A DNA stretch of 64,000 bases from a virus. The stretch spans positions 1 through 64,000 of IMG/VR virus record IMGVR_UViG_3300032331_000813; one strand, 5' to 3'. Under the pieces are notes generated by a model. That model searched no databases. It was given only the letters and a program-made list of their open reading frames with translations, and was not told the DNA's origin. The translations under genes were made by a program, and so were the position numbers. Positions 1-8,313 of the stretch are shown one piece after another (the stretch's first letter is position 1; every line of letters starts with the position of its first letter).

Positions 1-103
1 CACGTGCCTCATGTAACTTAGATTCCCATGCTTCGTTAAGAGCCTGGCCTACATCTTCGTTAATAAGTCCACTTTCAAGTAATGGCTTGATAGCATCAAA
101 CAT
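1..103 (-). CDS. 22: Prohead core scaffold protein, gp22-like (5' part only)
   Basis: The reverse strand opens with ATG at 103 and stays open to the window edge, giving about 34 residues beginning MFDAIKPLLESGLINEDVG. Short amphipathic N-termini of this kind begin the gp22 scaffold of T4-like marine phages. The position directly after the gp21 protease matches T4 order 21-22-23. Scaffold gp22 forms the core around which the prohead shell assembles and is then degraded by gp21. A purine-rich ribosome site lies just upstream of the ATG, 13 bases from the stop of gene 21. Only the start is in the window, so the call rests on this segment and on gene order. Confidence 0.7.
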   Translation of the reverse strand, partial: MFDAIKPLLESGLINEDVGQALNEAWESKLHEAR

Positions 104-115
104 GCTGTTTCCCCT

Positions 116-751
116 TTATTTAATTTTGAGATCATTGATGAGGCGCATTACTTCCTCTTTCAAGTATTTCTCTACTTTCTTGTTGCCCTGAGCATCTTTT
201 GCTAAATCCAACAATTTATGACCATGACGCATATTCATCATACCTTCATAGATTGCTTTAGGATACGCATTAGGTGCGCTTGGTTGTGCAACAATGTCCA
301 CGGTGACTATTTCAAAGTCACTTACTTTGCCGTTCATGTCGTCCACGTTACCGCTACCACGACTTGAAACGCCGAGTTTCACCCCACTCTCCAACATAGT
401 AGCAACTAGTTGCCCCATTGGAGTTGGTAAAATCTTTAACTTGCCGAACCCATTAGCCCCGTCCATCCACATTGTAGTAATCATGTGTGATACACGGTCT
501 AGGTTGATCTTTAAGTCATCTGGGTGATCTACTTCACCTAATACAGAATGACCTTCTGTAATCTGTTCGTTCAATGTTTGTACAGCAGATTCGATTTCAG
601 AAACAGGGTAAACACGCTCATTGGCGTTCTTTACCCCACCCTGAATGAAGATACCTTTCATATAAAGGTTCTTCTTATCGCCTTCACTTACGCTTTCAAC
701 AACCATGCTTGCGCGGTCGAAAGTTAAGTGTTCCTTGAGATACAAAGCCAT
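116..751 (-). CDS. 21: Prohead maturation protease, gp21-like
   Basis: A 211-residue protein of the T4 gp21 family (U9/U35-like herpes-type prohead serine proteases), which cleaves scaffold and capsid proteins during head maturation. Visible family features are the opening segment leading to GGVKNANERVYP (residues 38-49), the His of GEVDHP (H76) and the Ser of GVSSRG (S129/S130), the expected catalytic His and Ser, followed by a VDIVAQPSAP stretch. Length is close to T4 gp21. It follows the acidic core gene by 16 bases and precedes gene 22, as in T4. A TATAAAAG late-like box overlaps the end of the upstream gene. Family membership is confident. Confidence 0.93.
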   Translation of the reverse strand: MALYLKEHLTFDRASMVVESVSEGDKKNLYMKGIFIQGGVKNANERVYPVSEIESAVQTLNEQITEGHSVLGEVDHPDDLKINLDRVSHMITTMWMDGANGFGKLKILPTPMGQLVATMLESGVKLGVSSRGSGNVDDMNGKVSDFEIVTVDIVAQPSAPNAYPKAIYEGMMNMRHGHKLLDLAKDAQGNKKVEKYLKEEVMRLINDLKIK

Positions 752-767
752 TGCTCCAAGATTCCTT

Positions 768-1580
768 TTATAGTTTACGCTTTACTGGCTTGCGTGATTC
801 AATAACGCTCTTGCTATTAGAACCATTATCACCTGCTTTTGGCTTTGGTGCAGCTTCTAAATCAGCATTGTTTTGTGCTGGAGCATTTTTCCACTTAGTA
901 GCGTCTTTTACTTGAGTTTCACCCTTTGAGTAGAAGTTGCTAGGTCCTTTAGGACTTGTAGGAACTGACTCGCTAGCGCCACTGAACTTTACTGGACGAC
1001 TGTCCATTCCAGCTTGTCCACTGTTTTGTAAACTTGTACTTTTTGTGTTTTGACCATTGTCACCGTGAGTTACAGAAACTTTCTTTAGTGTGATAGCTTC
1101 CATCATAGCAGCTTCTTCATCACCTGCTGCCATCTCATCGTCAGCAGCACCCATTTCTTCGTCACCCATAGCCATTTCGTCATCAGCCATTTCATCATCA
1201 GCATTGCCCATGATTTGTTCGAATTCAGCCATCAATTGGTCTAATTTATCTTCAATGCTTACTAGACGATCTTCTTCACCTTCAATTTCTTCACCGTCAT
1301 CGCCGGCTTCAATATCAATGATATCTTCGTCACCTTCGTCATCAAAATCAATTTCTTCATCTTCTTCTTCGGTCATGCCTTCTTCTTCAGCAGAGATTTC
1401 ATCCATCATCTGACCTACTTGACCCCCTGGATTCATTCCTTCATCCATCTCATCATTCATTATATCTTCATAGATTTCGCGGCTTTTTTCAACTACGATA
1501 TCATGGAATAATGCACGGGCTTGTTCTTCGTTCTCATTGATAATTAAATCAATTAGTTGTTCAAATTTTCTGTTATCCAT
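768..1580 (-). CDS. Acidic prohead core protein, gp67/gp68-like, enlarged
   Basis: A 270-residue protein in the place of T4 genes 67/68 (between 20 and 21). The N-terminal 45 residues are a helical segment (EQLIDLIINENEEQARALFH) that resembles T4 prohead core protein gp67. Residues about 45-165 are an extremely acidic Asp/Glu/Met run with repeated DDEMA/GDEEM units, like the acidic tail of gp67 but much longer. The last 100 residues are polar, basic and Ser/Asn/Lys rich. Such small core proteins are packed with the scaffold and processed by gp21. Whether it equals gp67, gp68 or a fusion cannot be decided by eye. A TAGGAG ribosome site precedes the ATG. Confidence 0.72.
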   Translation of the reverse strand: MDNRKFEQLIDLIINENEEQARALFHDIVVEKSREIYEDIMNDEMDEGMNPGGQVGQMMDEISAEEEGMTEEEDEEIDFDDEGDEDIIDIEAGDDGEEIEGEEDRLVSIEDKLDQLMAEFEQIMGNADDEMADDEMAMGDEEMGAADDEMAAGDEEAAMMEAITLKKVSVTHGDNGQNTKSTSLQNSGQAGMDSRPVKFSGASESVPTSPKGPSNFYSKGETQVKDATKWKNAPAQNNADLEAAPKPKAGDNGSNSKSVIESRKPVKRKL

Positions 1581-1614
1581 TGTATGTTTCTCCTAAGTAA
1601 TGGCTTTGTAGAGT

Positions 1615-1622
1615 TATTTAGT
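1615..1622 (-). promoter_or_regulatory. Late-type promoter box ACTAAATA
   Basis: On the reverse strand the octamer ACTAAATA lies 34 bases before the ATG of the acidic core gene, with a TAGGAG ribosome site in between. It resembles the T4 late box TATAAATA and recurs before other structural genes here. Confidence 0.5.
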
Positions 1623-1686
1623 GGGTATTCACCAAACATGCTCAATAAGATAGTATTTTTTACGTTTTGAGGAGAAATATAGAGAT

Positions 1687-1914
1687 TTAGACTGAAGGAG
1701 TCTCAGCATCTGGCTTTGCGCCATACTGCTCATGTACTTTTTTTATGTACTTTGCTTTTTCAAAATTTCGAACATCTAACATTTTTCTAAGTTTGCGTAT
1801 CTGTTTTAATGTTAATTTTGTTTTGCGACTTTCTTTCCACTTTGGTTTGCTGTTGTCCGCAGCAACATCTTGATAACCTTCTACGGCAGGATTAAACATT
1901 TCAAAAAGTTTCAT
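1687..1914 (-). CDS. Small basic prohead-region protein (gp67/gp68 position)
   Basis: A 75-residue protein between portal and acidic core genes, the slot that holds the small core proteins 67 and 68 in T4. It starts MKLFEMFNPAVEGYQ and has a strongly basic helical middle (residues about 27-60) rich in Lys, Arg and Leu, with a short polar tail. I do not recognise a specific family; the assignment as a prohead core or head-assembly protein is inferred from position and size. It begins 15 bases after the portal stop. The start is supported by collinearity with the portal gene, although no strong ribosome site is visible. Confidence 0.6.
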   Translation of the reverse strand: MKLFEMFNPAVEGYQDVAADNSKPKWKESRKTKLTLKQIRKLRKMLDVRNFEKAKYIKKVHEQYGAKPDAETPSV

Positions 1915-1921
1915 AGAATAG

Positions 1922-1929
1922 TATTTATC
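1922..1929 (-). promoter_or_regulatory. Late-type promoter box GATAAATA close to the ATG
   Basis: Reverse-strand GATAAATA in the 15-base gap between the portal stop and the 75-residue gene. Only seven bases separate it from that ATG. If used with T4 spacing, transcription would begin at or next to the start codon. Confidence 0.4.
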
Positions 1930-3717
1930 TTACATTGCGTTACCAGCTGGCGCCGGCGTTCCACCAGGCATGTTGCCAGCATCAGTTACTGCACCAGCTA
2001 CTTCAGGTCCAGTTTCTGCACCCTCTTCTGGTGCATTTTCTATGCTGTCAGCAGTTTCTAAGTCAGTGTCAATGTCACCGGCGCTAACGCCAATATTACG
2101 AAGGTCGCTACTTGATGGTTCAACATCATCATCTTTACCGTTTTCTTCACGCCACATTTTTTCATTCTTATTGATTTCTTCTTCACTTAAACCTAAGAAT
2201 CTTTCTAATGCAAAACGCTTACTCATATAAGGGAACGCTTCCATTGCTTGGAATGTGCTAACACGGGCTGTATCTAACTCACTTTGACGATAAGCAGCAA
2301 AGTTTTGTGGTGGATTAAACTCTAATGTAAACAACCCACTGTCAATGTTAAAGCCTCTCCAACGCAAGAATAACTTGAATTCTTCATCCAATTTGTTACT
2401 CATGTACTTCTGTAGTCGTTCGCAATATTGATTGAAACGGAACTCTTGAATCATAGCTGTGCCAACACGACCATCACTTAATGGGGTAGTATTGTCATCA
2501 GGGCCAGTGGGTAAGTATGAACTTGGAACACGTAAGCCACGTGCTAATCTGTTGTTAAAGTATTTCAAGTCATCAATTTCACCAAGATTTTGTCCACCGG
2601 GTAATACTTCAACTGACGAACCACGACCGTCAGCAGTGACTGGGAAGAAGTAATCTTCGTTCATACTCAATGGATTATATGTAGCATCAACAATTGCGGA
2701 ACCACCATGAACTGATGGAATACGTCTTTGATGTATCTCATTCTTAATACGTTCAACAAAAGCCATAGCCAAATGACTTGGCATGTTACCAACGTCAATC
2801 TTAAACATTCTACGCTCTGGCGCACGTTGCACACGATAGATAAGAACCGCATCTTCAAGCAATTCTTTTTGCTTATAAACTTTGAAAATATTTTCTAAAA
2901 TAGATTGTCCAAACGGCCAGAATCTATCTAATCCTTCAGTTAAACTCAAGTGAACGATGTGTTTAGAATCAATCGCCGATTCGCTTTGGCCCAATGTAAA
3001 ACGACTACCAGTAGTGTTGTAGGGCATACTTGGAACAGTGTATCCGCCGCCGGCGCCGCCTCCACCTGTTCCTCCCATACCAGTTGCTGGGTTAGCAGCA
3101 AAGTCTGTATTTGTTTTAGTCGCAACCGTAAGATTCTGTAAGTTTATGTTTATGTCTTTGATAACATATTGCTCAGGCTTCTTGCCTTCACTTTCGTTAA
3201 CAATAACTTTGATAACTTTTGTATTGTCAATCCAGTATAGCTTGAAGTTTTCTGGATCACGAACAAAAACTTGATCTCCGTACTTGATAGTATTACGGAA
3301 AATTTTGAATGTTCTTGTTCCAAATTCGTTTAGTTTACACCATTGTTGTAATTGTGTTTTAAGCAATTCTACTTCGTGAGGAGTTGGATCCTCAGTGAAT
3401 GCTAAGTTAAATGGTGTATCGTTATGTTCGTTTTTCTGTGTACTAAACTCTGAGATGATATCTAAACATGCGTTAATTTCAGCATCAACATCCATCATTT
3501 CATATTGATTATATCTTTCAATACGATTAGGGTGACCAGTATAGACTTCTGGAAGTCTACTCATGTAGTTTTTATAACCCATCTCGGTGTTGTTCCAGCC
3601 TCCTGTTTCAGAACCATTTTGTCCTGGACTGCCGTTCCATGCACCGGAATTGCTATTTCCACCACCTATTGGGCTGGAGATACCACTTTTATTCGTAAAA
3701 CGTTTTTTGTAGGTCAT
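1930..3717 (-). CDS. 20: Portal vertex protein, gp20
   Basis: A 595-residue portal protein, somewhat longer than T4 gp20 (524). The portal forms the dodecameric ring at the head vertex through which DNA is packaged and to which the tail joins. Family signatures include the early segment SRLPEVYTGHPNRIERYNQY, the following DVDAEINACLDIISEF, the central VHLSLTEGLDRFWPFGQSIL stretch, and the ring segment around GRGSSVEVLPGGQNLGEIDD. The first 35 residues are Gly/Ser/Asn rich and the last 60 acidic and Ala/Gly rich, both probably flexible. A glycine-rich insertion (about residues 214-225) interrupts the wing region. It lies 21 bases after the tape measure gene. Confidence 0.95.
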   Translation of the reverse strand: MTYKKRFTNKSGISSPIGGGNSNSGAWNGSPGQNGSETGGWNNTEMGYKNYMSRLPEVYTGHPNRIERYNQYEMMDVDAEINACLDIISEFSTQKNEHNDTPFNLAFTEDPTPHEVELLKTQLQQWCKLNEFGTRTFKIFRNTIKYGDQVFVRDPENFKLYWIDNTKVIKVIVNESEGKKPEQYVIKDININLQNLTVATKTNTDFAANPATGMGGTGGGGAGGGYTVPSMPYNTTGSRFTLGQSESAIDSKHIVHLSLTEGLDRFWPFGQSILENIFKVYKQKELLEDAVLIYRVQRAPERRMFKIDVGNMPSHLAMAFVERIKNEIHQRRIPSVHGGSAIVDATYNPLSMNEDYFFPVTADGRGSSVEVLPGGQNLGEIDDLKYFNNRLARGLRVPSSYLPTGPDDNTTPLSDGRVGTAMIQEFRFNQYCERLQKYMSNKLDEEFKLFLRWRGFNIDSGLFTLEFNPPQNFAAYRQSELDTARVSTFQAMEAFPYMSKRFALERFLGLSEEEINKNEKMWREENGKDDDVEPSSSDLRNIGVSAGDIDTDLETADSIENAPEEGAETGPEVAGAVTDAGNMPGGTPAPAGNAM

Positions 3718-3729
3718 AATATTATCTAG

Positions 3730-3737
3730 TATTTAGT
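3730..3737 (-). promoter_or_regulatory. Late-type promoter box ACTAAATA before portal gene
   Basis: Reverse-strand ACTAAATA in the short gap between the tape measure stop and the portal ATG, 12 bases from the ATG. It is the same octamer as at 1615-1622 and 7398-7405. Confidence 0.5.
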
Positions 3738-3738
3738 G

Positions 3739-6700
3739 TTAAACCATAGAATACTTTAATATTTTATCAGTCAAGTCGTTTCCATCTCTAAGTGCAGATA
3801 TCATAGTATTAAATTTATCTTCCATCATTTGATGTATCTCAGCTAAAACATCAACTGTACCGTCAGATTTTGTTTGACCAACAGTTGGTGCCGGAGTATT
3901 TGCAAGTTGATCTAATATTGAATTTGGTGTTAATCGTTTTATAAGTTCAGTTCCATGCAATTGAGCAGAATAACCAGATTCTGGTCCTTTTGCAATACCT
4001 TCTAATGATGCGCTAACTACTTGTCCTTCTTTAAATCCTTCCCATACTCTTTGTTTTGTAACCATTGCTTTTAGCTGAGTATCAGTTAAGTCACCTATAA
4101 TTGTATCAACACCAACCCCAGCAGCTTTCGCTATATCTTTTGCGTAGGTTGTACCTAAATTTTTATCTTTATTACCGTTAGTCCACTGAGATACCCCATG
4201 ATCAATGTCTAAACCTATATACATAGGACGACGCCATTGAGCCATCTTCAAATTATCACCGGCTTCTAATGAAGGCATAATAGCAATACCAGTGCTCCTT
4301 TGTTGGGCATCACCGTCAAGTTTTTTCCATGTTCCTATTGCACCATATTTTTTAGCTAAATCAGAGTATGAATTATTGCCCGGATTATTAGTTCTCCAAG
4401 AAACTGTTCCACCTTTTTTAATTTTATCTCCTATTCTGACTTCATTCCCCATTTGTACAAGACTGTCCCCTGAGGCTGCAGCGGGTTTAGCTGGCGTTGC
4501 TGCTTGTACGGTTTCTGTTCCCATAGCACCCGGTGAAGCTGACGGAACTGCTTCACTAGAACTACCTTTCCCGCCACCTCCTCCTGATGGTGCTCCGCCA
4601 CCTCCACCGCCTCCTGCCGGTGCTGCTGCCGGTGCTCCACCACCTCCACCGCCTCCTGCCGGTGCTGCTGCCGGTGCTCCACCACCTCTTCCGCCGCCGG
4701 CTGATGCTGCTGGTGAAGCTCCGCCACCTCTTCCGCCGCCGGCTGATGCTGTTTTTCCACCACCACCGCCACCTCCACCGCTGAAGGCGCTAGTAACTCC
4801 GCCCCAAGCACTTGATGCTGCACCTGCAACAGATGACGCTGCACTTTTAACTGTATCTACTGCTTTACCGCCTACTTCTTTGGCTTTGTCTATGGTTTCA
4901 CCAACACCAGGAATCATCTTTATTAAATTCTTAATTGCTGTAATCATACCATTTACAACATCTTCAAGTGATTTACCAAAATCTTTTCCAATTTTAGAGA
5001 ACGTTGCACCAATTTCAGAAGTCATACTCTTAGTATTGGTCCACATATCGTCAAAGGCTTTTTTAGTTATTTCCCAATTTTTCTGATCTTGTTCACCACC
5101 AATGCCATATTTGTCCCACCATGGTGCAAATTCTTTTCCAGCACTATCCCACATGTTGTTAAACAATTCTTTGGTGATTCTCCAATTTTCTTGATCTTGT
5201 TCTCCGCCGGGCCCGTATTTTGCCCACCAGCCTTTACCAAACATACTATCTGCAACATTACCTACCCACTCATCAACACCTTTTATAAAACTTTTTACAC
5301 CTTCAGCAAATCCTGAAACAATGTTAGCTGCATCATCCACTCCTGGAGCCTTTAATGTACCTTCTCTAAGCCCTTTGTCTGTTTTTAACATTGTTTCTTG
5401 CTGCGCTATACGGGCCTTTGTAGCTGCTTCAGCATCCGCTGCCGGCTTACGTTGTGACGCAGCATATTCTTCAGGTGTCATTGAACCTTGTGCTGCGGCT
5501 GTTTTTATTTTATCTTGAGATTTACTAAGGTCAATTAGAGTACCCAAATCACCTTCACCCATCGTTTGGCCTGCTACACCACCGGTAAGTTTAGTAGTAC
5601 CCAAATATTGTTTATTTTGTTTCATTAAGCCTGAAACAGCAGCTTGAGTTCTATCTACATTACTGCCTTGACCAGACTTTATCATTTCAAGAGTGCCACC
5701 GGCACCACTCATAGCTTGATATATTCTAGCAGTTTCAGCGTCAACTGGACCGCCACCCGCTGCTGATAATTTTGCAAGAGCAGAACCTTCAGCTTTTAAT
5801 CCTGCAGCCATTAATGCGCTAGATGTTTCGAACGCACGAGTCAATTCTGCAAGTTTATCAGTATCCCCTGCCTCTTCAGCTTCAAGCATTGCGGCACGTA
5901 ATTGATTCATTGACAATATAGCTTTTCTAGCATCTTCTTGTTCTTTTCTTGATGCTCCGGTTAACACTGCCATTTTGTCAAGTTCTAGTACATAATTTGC
6001 TGCTGCTTTTGCTTGGTCTCCGCTAGCTTTTGCACCTAATTTAGATTGTTGGGACATAAACTGAGCCATATGTTCCATTTGCTGCTCTTGATTTATGCCC
6101 ATTGCTCGCAACTGACCGCCCAATTCTGAGTTTATCAAATTGCCTGCATTTTCAGTAAATTGTTTGGCTCCGTCTACTAAACCGGCTCCAAACAATTTCA
6201 TATCTTTTTGATTTGCTTGTAATACTTTGTTTAGTTTTTCAAATTGACTTACAGTAAAACCTACTTTTTGCAAGTCATCAAACATTCCTTGTAGTCCACG
6301 TGAACCTACTAATGCAGAATCAGATAATTTTTCATAGCCTTCGTACAAAGCCTTATTTTGTTTGCCTAAATCTTCATCACGCTTCTTTTGATATTCTATT
6401 GATTTTTTTACTTGTTCTTGTTCACGACCTTTAAACCAAATAAACGCACCAGCAGCCGCAACTACGGCACCTACAATCCAACCAATTGGGCCAGACAGTG
6501 CAGCCAATGCTATTTCAAGTAATGCTGCTGCACCTCCTGCTGCTCCTACTGCTATACTAGTTGCAAAAGCAGCAGCACCCAAAATAACCATCTCTCCGCC
6601 TAAACTTTTCAGAGATTCGCCTAAATTACCATGTGCATCTGCTTCAGCTTGCATCTGCTCGCGGCGTGCAATACCCATAGTAACTTCATCATTTGCGCCT

Positions 6701-7353
6701 GCAAGCAATGCATCTTCATATGCAATCAAGCCTCTATAAGCAGCATCAATGCTACCAATTAATCGGTCCATTGCAAATTTTACTGCCATAACTCCTAACT
6801 TCTTTGGCAGATCCATTAATGAATTAGCTGAACCAACTATTGCTTGTTCATGTTTTTTAATTGCTGCTTCTTCACGTTGAACCATATTCAATCGTAAAAG
6901 GTCAGCTTTATTCATTCTAACGGTTAGATCAACAAGTTTATTATTTTCATCAATAACCCTGTTCATACTTGCCAGCTGAGATTCTAGCAAATTAGCAGAA
7001 GCCAATCTAGCTTTTTCTTCTTTTTGTTGTGCTTCTGAAAGTTTTTTCCAACCCGGTATGGCTTCTGCCATTATTTTGTTAGTTTCTTCGTCTAACTTTT
7101 GACGTTTTTTAAGTTGTTCTTCAGATTTTTTACGGGTAGTATATAACTCTTTTTCGACTCCGGTAGTTTCTTTTAATACTAAACCTAACTTATCAAATTC
7201 TTTTTCAACATCTCGTTGTATTTTAACTGAGTCTTGAAAACTTTCAGTAGCAAGGTCAGTTTCCCCGCGCATTCTTCCTATGGAATCCGCGGCTGAATCC
7301 GCACTTATATTCAATGCTTCAAGCAATTTTTGTACGTCAATTTCATTGGTCAT
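3739..7353 (-). CDS. Tape measure protein with C-terminal NNPGN-type domain
   Basis: A 1,204-residue protein read as the tail tape measure. Residues 1-250 are mostly charged helix and coiled coil. A long Ala/Gly/Val hydrophobic stretch (about 254-308) resembles the membrane-active segment common in tape measures. Long helical regions follow, then a 36-residue tandem repeat (about 707-770), a poly-Gly/Ala/Pro linker (about 855-931), and a C-terminal domain opening with SWRTNNPGN. That opening, followed by a conserved GAIGTW and a Gly/Trp-rich segment, resembles phage-borne peptidoglycan-acting domains; enzymatic activity is not proven. T4 gp29 is only about half as long. It diverges from the gp26/gp51 pair, the usual neighbourhood of tape measure and tail chaperones. 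Confidence 0.75.
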   Translation of the reverse strand: MTNEIDVQKLLEALNISADSAADSIGRMRGETDLATESFQDSVKIQRDVEKEFDKLGLVLKETTGVEKELYTTRKKSEEQLKKRQKLDEETNKIMAEAIPGWKKLSEAQQKEEKARLASANLLESQLASMNRVIDENNKLVDLTVRMNKADLLRLNMVQREEAAIKKHEQAIVGSANSLMDLPKKLGVMAVKFAMDRLIGSIDAAYRGLIAYEDALLAGANDEVTMGIARREQMQAEADAHGNLGESLKSLGGEMVILGAAAFATSIAVGAAGGAAALLEIALAALSGPIGWIVGAVVAAAGAFIWFKGREQEQVKKSIEYQKKRDEDLGKQNKALYEGYEKLSDSALVGSRGLQGMFDDLQKVGFTVSQFEKLNKVLQANQKDMKLFGAGLVDGAKQFTENAGNLINSELGGQLRAMGINQEQQMEHMAQFMSQQSKLGAKASGDQAKAAANYVLELDKMAVLTGASRKEQEDARKAILSMNQLRAAMLEAEEAGDTDKLAELTRAFETSSALMAAGLKAEGSALAKLSAAGGGPVDAETARIYQAMSGAGGTLEMIKSGQGSNVDRTQAAVSGLMKQNKQYLGTTKLTGGVAGQTMGEGDLGTLIDLSKSQDKIKTAAAQGSMTPEEYAASQRKPAADAEAATKARIAQQETMLKTDKGLREGTLKAPGVDDAANIVSGFAEGVKSFIKGVDEWVGNVADSMFGKGWWAKYGPGGEQDQENWRITKELFNNMWDSAGKEFAPWWDKYGIGGEQDQKNWEITKKAFDDMWTNTKSMTSEIGATFSKIGKDFGKSLEDVVNGMITAIKNLIKMIPGVGETIDKAKEVGGKAVDTVKSAASSVAGAASSAWGGVTSAFSGGGGGGGGKTASAGGGRGGGASPAASAGGGRGGGAPAAAPAGGGGGGGAPAAAPAGGGGGGGAPSGGGGGKGSSSEAVPSASPGAMGTETVQAATPAKPAAASGDSLVQMGNEVRIGDKIKKGGTVSWRTNNPGNNSYSDLAKKYGAIGTWKKLDGDAQQRSTGIAIMPSLEAGDNLKMAQWRRPMYIGLDIDHGVSQWTNGNKDKNLGTTYAKDIAKAAGVGVDTIIGDLTDTQLKAMVTKQRVWEGFKEGQVVSASLEGIAKGPESGYSAQLHGTELIKRLTPNSILDQLANTPAPTVGQTKSDGTVDVLAEIHQMMEDKFNTMISALRDGNDLTDKILKYSMV
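4560..4790 (-). repeat. Poly-Gly/Ala/Pro linker repeats in tape measure protein
   Basis: GC-rich low-complexity DNA encoding alternating glycine runs and APAAAPA or ASPAASA blocks. It separates the helical body from the C-terminal domain and looks like a flexible tether. The repetitive DNA also creates long antiphase ORFs on the plus strand that are not genes. Confidence 0.85.
5040..5232 (-). repeat. 36-residue tandem repeat in tape measure protein
   Basis: Two consecutive copies beginning WW(A/D)KYG(P/I)GGEQDQ and continuing NW(R/E)ITK..F(N/D)(N/D)MW. They are 108 bases apart in frame and clearly recognisable at protein level. Confidence 0.85.
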
Positions 7354-7378
7354 TTAATTTTTATCCGTAATTTTTGAC

Positions 7379-7386
7379 TATAAATA
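7379..7386 (+). promoter_or_regulatory. Late promoter box TATAAATA (T4 consensus) before gp26
   Basis: A perfect match to the T4 late box on the plus strand, about 50 bases before the gp26 ATG, in the divergent gap with the tape measure gene. A second, weaker TATAAAAT lies at 7409-7416, and a GGAG ribosome site at 7427-7430. Confidence 0.6.
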
Positions 7387-7397
7387 GTTCACACATG

Positions 7398-7405
7398 TAT
7401 TTAGT
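7398..7405 (-). promoter_or_regulatory. Late-type promoter box ACTAAATA before tape measure gene
   Basis: On the reverse strand, 44 bases upstream of the tape measure ATG. Together with the plus-strand box at 7379-7386 it makes a compact divergent late promoter region. Confidence 0.5.
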
Positions 7406-7438
7406 GTTTATAAAATACATTATTTTGGAGAATTATTA

Positions 7439-8266
7439 ATGAACAACCCCCTAAGACAGTATTTCCGCAGACCCGCATTGCATCTAAGTTTACCTAGTAA
7501 AGGTCAATATTACCCTGAAGGGTCAATTGATATGCCTGAAACTGGTGAACTTCCTATATACCCAATGACAGCTATAGACGAAATCACTGGCAAAACCCCA
7601 GATGCATTATTTAACGGTAGTGCGGTTGTTGATATAATTAAAAGTTGTGTTCCGGCAATAAAAGACCCATGGGCGATTCCTAGCATGGATTTGGATGCTA
7701 TATTAATTGCTATACGTTCAGCAACTAATGGGAATGATTTAGATATTTCTTCAACTTGTCCGTCGTGTGAAAACGAAGGAGAGTATAAAATAAATTTATC
7801 TTACTTACTAACTACGATAAAATCTGACAATTATGATAATATATTACATATTGGTGAATTACAAGTAAAATTTAAACCTCTTTCATACAAAGAAGTAAAT
7901 GACGGCAACATGGGTCAATTTCTAATGCAACGTAGGATTAGAGAAATGCAAGCTATGGATGATACAGATGAAGCAGCTAGAAATAAAAAATCCAGCGAAC
8001 TTATGAAAGACATACAAAAAATAAATGCTGAATTGGTTTGTAACACAGTTGAATCAATAAGTGTAGAATCAATGGTAGTAACAAATAGAGAACATCTAAC
8101 AGAATTTATAGAAAAATGTGATAAAAATACATATGAAGCTATCAGAACTCATGTGACTACAATCAGAACAAATTCAACGATTAAACCTCAACAAATAAAA
8201 TGTGTTAATTGTTCACATGAATATAAGCAAGAATTAGCACTTAATATATCAGATTTTTTCGGTTAA
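7439..8266 (+). CDS. 26: gp26-like baseplate hub / tail-assembly protein
   Basis: A 275-residue protein of the T4 gp26 family. Typical features are the opening RRPALHLSLPSKGQYYPEGS, a GELPIYPMTAIDEI segment, and two Cys pairs (CPSC at about 107-110; CVNC near residue 260) that could bind a metal. In T4, gp26 is needed for baseplate hub assembly and gene 26 is followed directly by gene 51, as here. The frame ends ISDFFG-stop, and the codons for DFF contain a T TTT TTC slippery heptamer leading into an overlapping -1 frame. The gene is divergent from the tape measure gene, so a tail chaperone role is plausible. Identification as gp26 is confident; its biochemical role is less so. Confidence 0.88.
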   Translation: MNNPLRQYFRRPALHLSLPSKGQYYPEGSIDMPETGELPIYPMTAIDEITGKTPDALFNGSAVVDIIKSCVPAIKDPWAIPSMDLDAILIAIRSATNGNDLDISSTCPSCENEGEYKINLSYLLTTIKSDNYDNILHIGELQVKFKPLSYKEVNDGNMGQFLMQRRIREMQAMDDTDEAARNKKSSELMKDIQKINAELVCNTVESISVESMVVTNREHLTEFIEKCDKNTYEAIRTHVTTIRTNSTIKPQQIKCVNCSHEYKQELALNISDFFG

Positions 8267-8302
8267 GGCTTCTATCCTTAACCCCTGAAAAGGTTCAGAA
8301 GC
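8254..8302 (+). promoter_or_regulatory. Probable programmed -1 ribosomal frameshift signal
   Basis: The 3' end of gene 26 has T TTT TTC (8254-8260) exactly in the X XXY YYZ phase. Directly after it is a perfect 8-bp inverted repeat GGTTAAGG (8261-8268) / CCTTAACC (8276-8283) that contains the stop codon. An alternative pairing CTTCT (8269-8273) with AGAAG (8297-8301) starts 8 bases after the slip site, the usual spacer, and could form a pseudoknot with the first stem. Slippage would add 76 residues to gp26. Confidence 0.75.
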
Positions 8303-8313
8303 TGTTAGATCAA

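Noticed and set aside
1581-1686. Small minus-strand ORF of 28 codons between the two prohead-core genes
   Set aside because: It runs through the late-type box and the ribosome site of the acidic core gene and has no recognisable features.
4292-5086. 264-codon plus-strand ORF with proline runs
   Set aside because: Antisense shadow of the poly-Gly linker of the tape measure gene.
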